Shown: positions 62,168 to 64,000 of the stretch, piece after piece
Layout: the number at the start of each line of letters is the position of its first letter
Position numbering within the stretch: position 1 is the first letter of the stretch
Assembly: GCA_022702545.1 (NCBI GenBank)
Contig: JAHRBC010000001.1
Coordinates: 124,001 to 188,000 of the forward strand
Direction: 5' to 3'
DNA: 64,000 nt
Origin: Phycomyces nitens
Taxonomy: Eukaryota > Mucoromycota > Mucoromycetes > Mucorales > Phycomycetaceae
Made by a program: the position numbers and the translations under genes
Notes under the pieces: generated by a model
Databases searched by the model: none
What the model was told of the DNA's origin: nothing
The model's input: only the letters and a program-made list of their open reading frames with translations

Positions 62168-64000
62168 ATGATTCTCCCAGGGCTGCTGATTATTTCCCTT
62201 ATGGCCTCAAATGTACTAGGGCACTACAACACAACATTAGAAGCATTTGTCCAGGCACCAGCCCACCCTCAATACCCCCAGCACACCCTCCACTTTTCCA
62301 AGCGAGAAGAAGCCTTGTTCTGCGACCCCACCGTAAAACAAGTAAAGTATCATAGTCTAGACATGCTATCGACCGAGTCTTTTTAACCTGTTTCTAGATT
62401 AATGGATACCTCAGTACTGCATCTACAAAACACTTTTTCTTTTGGTTCTTTGAGTCTCGCGGAAATCCCGAAAAAGACCCGCTTATTCTGTGGTTAAATG
62501 GAGGACCAGGCTGCTCCTCAATGACTGGCCTATTCATGGAGCTAGGGTAAACATGCCCTGATAGAAACAATGTTACTAATCCCCCCAACCCCAGACCTTG
62601 TCTTGTCGATAAAAAGGGCCAGGATGTTCATTTCAACAGACATTCCTGGAACAAGCACGCAAATATCCTTTTCTTGGACCAAGTGAGTCAATAATTGTGT
62701 ATGTAAATCCATTCACTGAACCATAAAATCCATTTCTATCAATACAAAGCCTATCAGTTCTGGGTTCTCGTATGGCCAGAGTAGCGTGTCTGATAGTGGT
62801 TCAGCAATAGAAGAAGTCTATGCGTTTCTCCAAATGTTCTTTTCTCAATTCAATGGCAAGTACCTGGGTGTCTTTTTTTTTTTTTTTTTTTTTTTTTACG
62901 TTTTGCATACTGATCATTCAGCCCAAATAACAGAATACGCCCCTTTGGATTTCCATATTGCCGGTGAATCATGCAAGTAATAAGAGAACCTTGATGTCCA
63001 AACGGAAATAAAGGCTAATATCATTTGTATCAAATGTCTCTAGACGCTGGCCATTACATTCCTCCGCTTGCAACGCTCATCAATAAAGAGAATCGGAAAA
63101 TAACCGATTTTGCCAACCTTTTCCATCGAAAGATGAAGCCAGACTCGGTGGTTATTCAGCTCAAGAGTATTGCGATTGGAAACGGAATGGCCGACCCATT
63201 GACGCAATACAAGTCGTTTAGTGAAATGGCCTGCAAAAACTCATATGGTCCTGTATTGACCAAGACTGCCTGTCGAAAGATGGACGATGCCTATCCTCGT
63301 TGTGCGCGACTGATCCAACGATGTTATGATGATAAGGACGCTTATTACTGCGAAGAGGCAACGACGACATGTAATGAAATCATGCTCGTGCCATTCATGA
63401 ACACGGGAAGAAGTGTGTATGATGTGCGTAAAGAATGCAAAGGTAAATCCAAACCCCTTGTCATTTCTATCAATCTTAAACTTTCTTTCTTTTTTCTTTT
63501 TTTTAAAAAAAGGTGGTCCATTGTGCTATGATCACATGTATGCAGTCGAGCGTTATCTTCGTAAGCCCAGTGTCATCAAGGCTGCCCACAGTGAAATCAC
63601 AAACTTCAAGACTTGCAACTCTGCAGTCAACCATCGCTTTGTTGTGAATGGTGATTGGATGAAGCCTTACCATGCCTCGGTACCACGTCTGTTGGATGAG
63701 GGTATCAGGGTATTACTGTACGCTGGAGACGCAGATTATATTTGCAATTGGATTGGATACAAGGACTGGGCAAACTCAATAACCTGGTCGCAACAAATGG
63801 AGTTTAAGCGAGCACACGATCTTCCATGGGTCTCAAAAACCACAGGAAGAATAGCAGGCGAGATACGCCAGACTCGAAATGGCAGATTGACTTTTTTAAA
63901 GATGTTCAAGGCCGGGCACATGGTTCCTTATGATCAGCCTGAACATGCTCTTGACATGATCCATGCATGGACCCAAGGCAATCTAGGCCACCGATTATAA
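62168..64000 (+). CDS. Serine carboxypeptidase (S10, carboxypeptidase Y-like)
   Basis: Removes C-terminal residues in the vacuole or outside the cell. Exons (plus): 62168-62341, 62398-62546, 62595-62682, 62750-62867, 62934-62972, 63044-63442, 63513-64000, giving 484 residues; the stop TAA is the last three bases of the window. A signal peptide ([18 protein letters not shown]) is followed by a short propeptide. Motifs: [20 protein letters not shown] (oxyanion hole), SGFSYG, the nucleophile in HIAGESYAGHYIPP (Ser about 189), the Asp in [11 protein letters not shown], and the His in [12 protein letters not shown] (about 458). The intron after GESY begins with GCAAGT, a GC-AG intron. The intron before it (62868-62933) holds a ~24-bp poly-T run. 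Confidence 0.93.

Noticed and set aside
62868..62933. Reading through the poly-T run as coding sequence (a Phe stretch) in the carboxypeptidase
   Set aside because: The frame is open, but GT...AG removal gives the family motif [14 protein letters not shown] directly after KYL, as expected.

Overview
This is nuclear DNA of a filamentous fungus, most likely an early-diverging one such as a Mucoromycota. The genes are split by many short introns of about 45-75 bp, the spacers are very AT-rich, and the gene set is fungal: CHS7, a Cdc4-type myosin light chain, LEO1, TRAPPC3, ATP10, MRS2, SPO11. The genus is inferred from style, not proved. I rebuilt the exon structures by hand by matching GT/GC...AG sites to reading frame and family homology. 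Most models close in frame over their full length.

Layout. 1-1036: a broken Tc1/mariner-like (DDE) transposase cut by the window edge. 2757-7293 (minus): LEO1 (Paf1 complex), then an AWS-SET-postSET histone methyltransferase that also carries two GATA-type zinc fingers. 7294-13073: a 5.8 kb gene desert. 13074-25444: a dense housekeeping block with a small unknown gene, CHS7, a universal stress protein, MRS2, a TMF1/Sgm1-type golgin, ATP10, a YANK/STK32-like kinase (DFN instead of DFG) and an intronless nicotianamine synthase. 25445-41040: a repeat-rich island. 41560-43043: an unrecognised nine-exon gene. 45051-54129: myosin essential light chain, secreted aspartic protease, EMC3, SPO11 and a CofD/YvcK-family protein. 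54130-59149: a second desert. 59150-64000: a cytochrome P450, TRAPPC3 and a serine carboxypeptidase.

The most novel item lies in the island. Four intact paralogues (at 29881 plus strand, and 32552, 35259, 39212 minus strand) encode 87-residue acidic proteins I do not recognise. All four have a 94-nt first exon, a 170-nt second exon, one phase-1 intron of 56-61 nt, and a shared promoter block with a TATA box about 60 bp upstream of the ATG. By hand count copies 1 and 2 are about 79% identical and copies 3 and 4 about 62%, with no length change, which suggests selection on the protein. They sit among three copies of a ~1.3 kb repeat (R1), five copies of a ~250 bp repeat (R2), two solo LTRs with perfect 4-bp target duplications, and a large inverted duplication.

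The genes do not form one pathway. Loose themes are chromatin and transcription (LEO1, SET protein), membrane-protein biogenesis and secretion (CHS7, golgin, TRAPPC3, EMC3), mitochondria (MRS2, ATP10) and secreted or vacuolar proteolysis. Several pairs are divergent over short shared promoters: CHS7/USP, MRS2/golgin, ATP10/kinase, TRAPPC3/carboxypeptidase.
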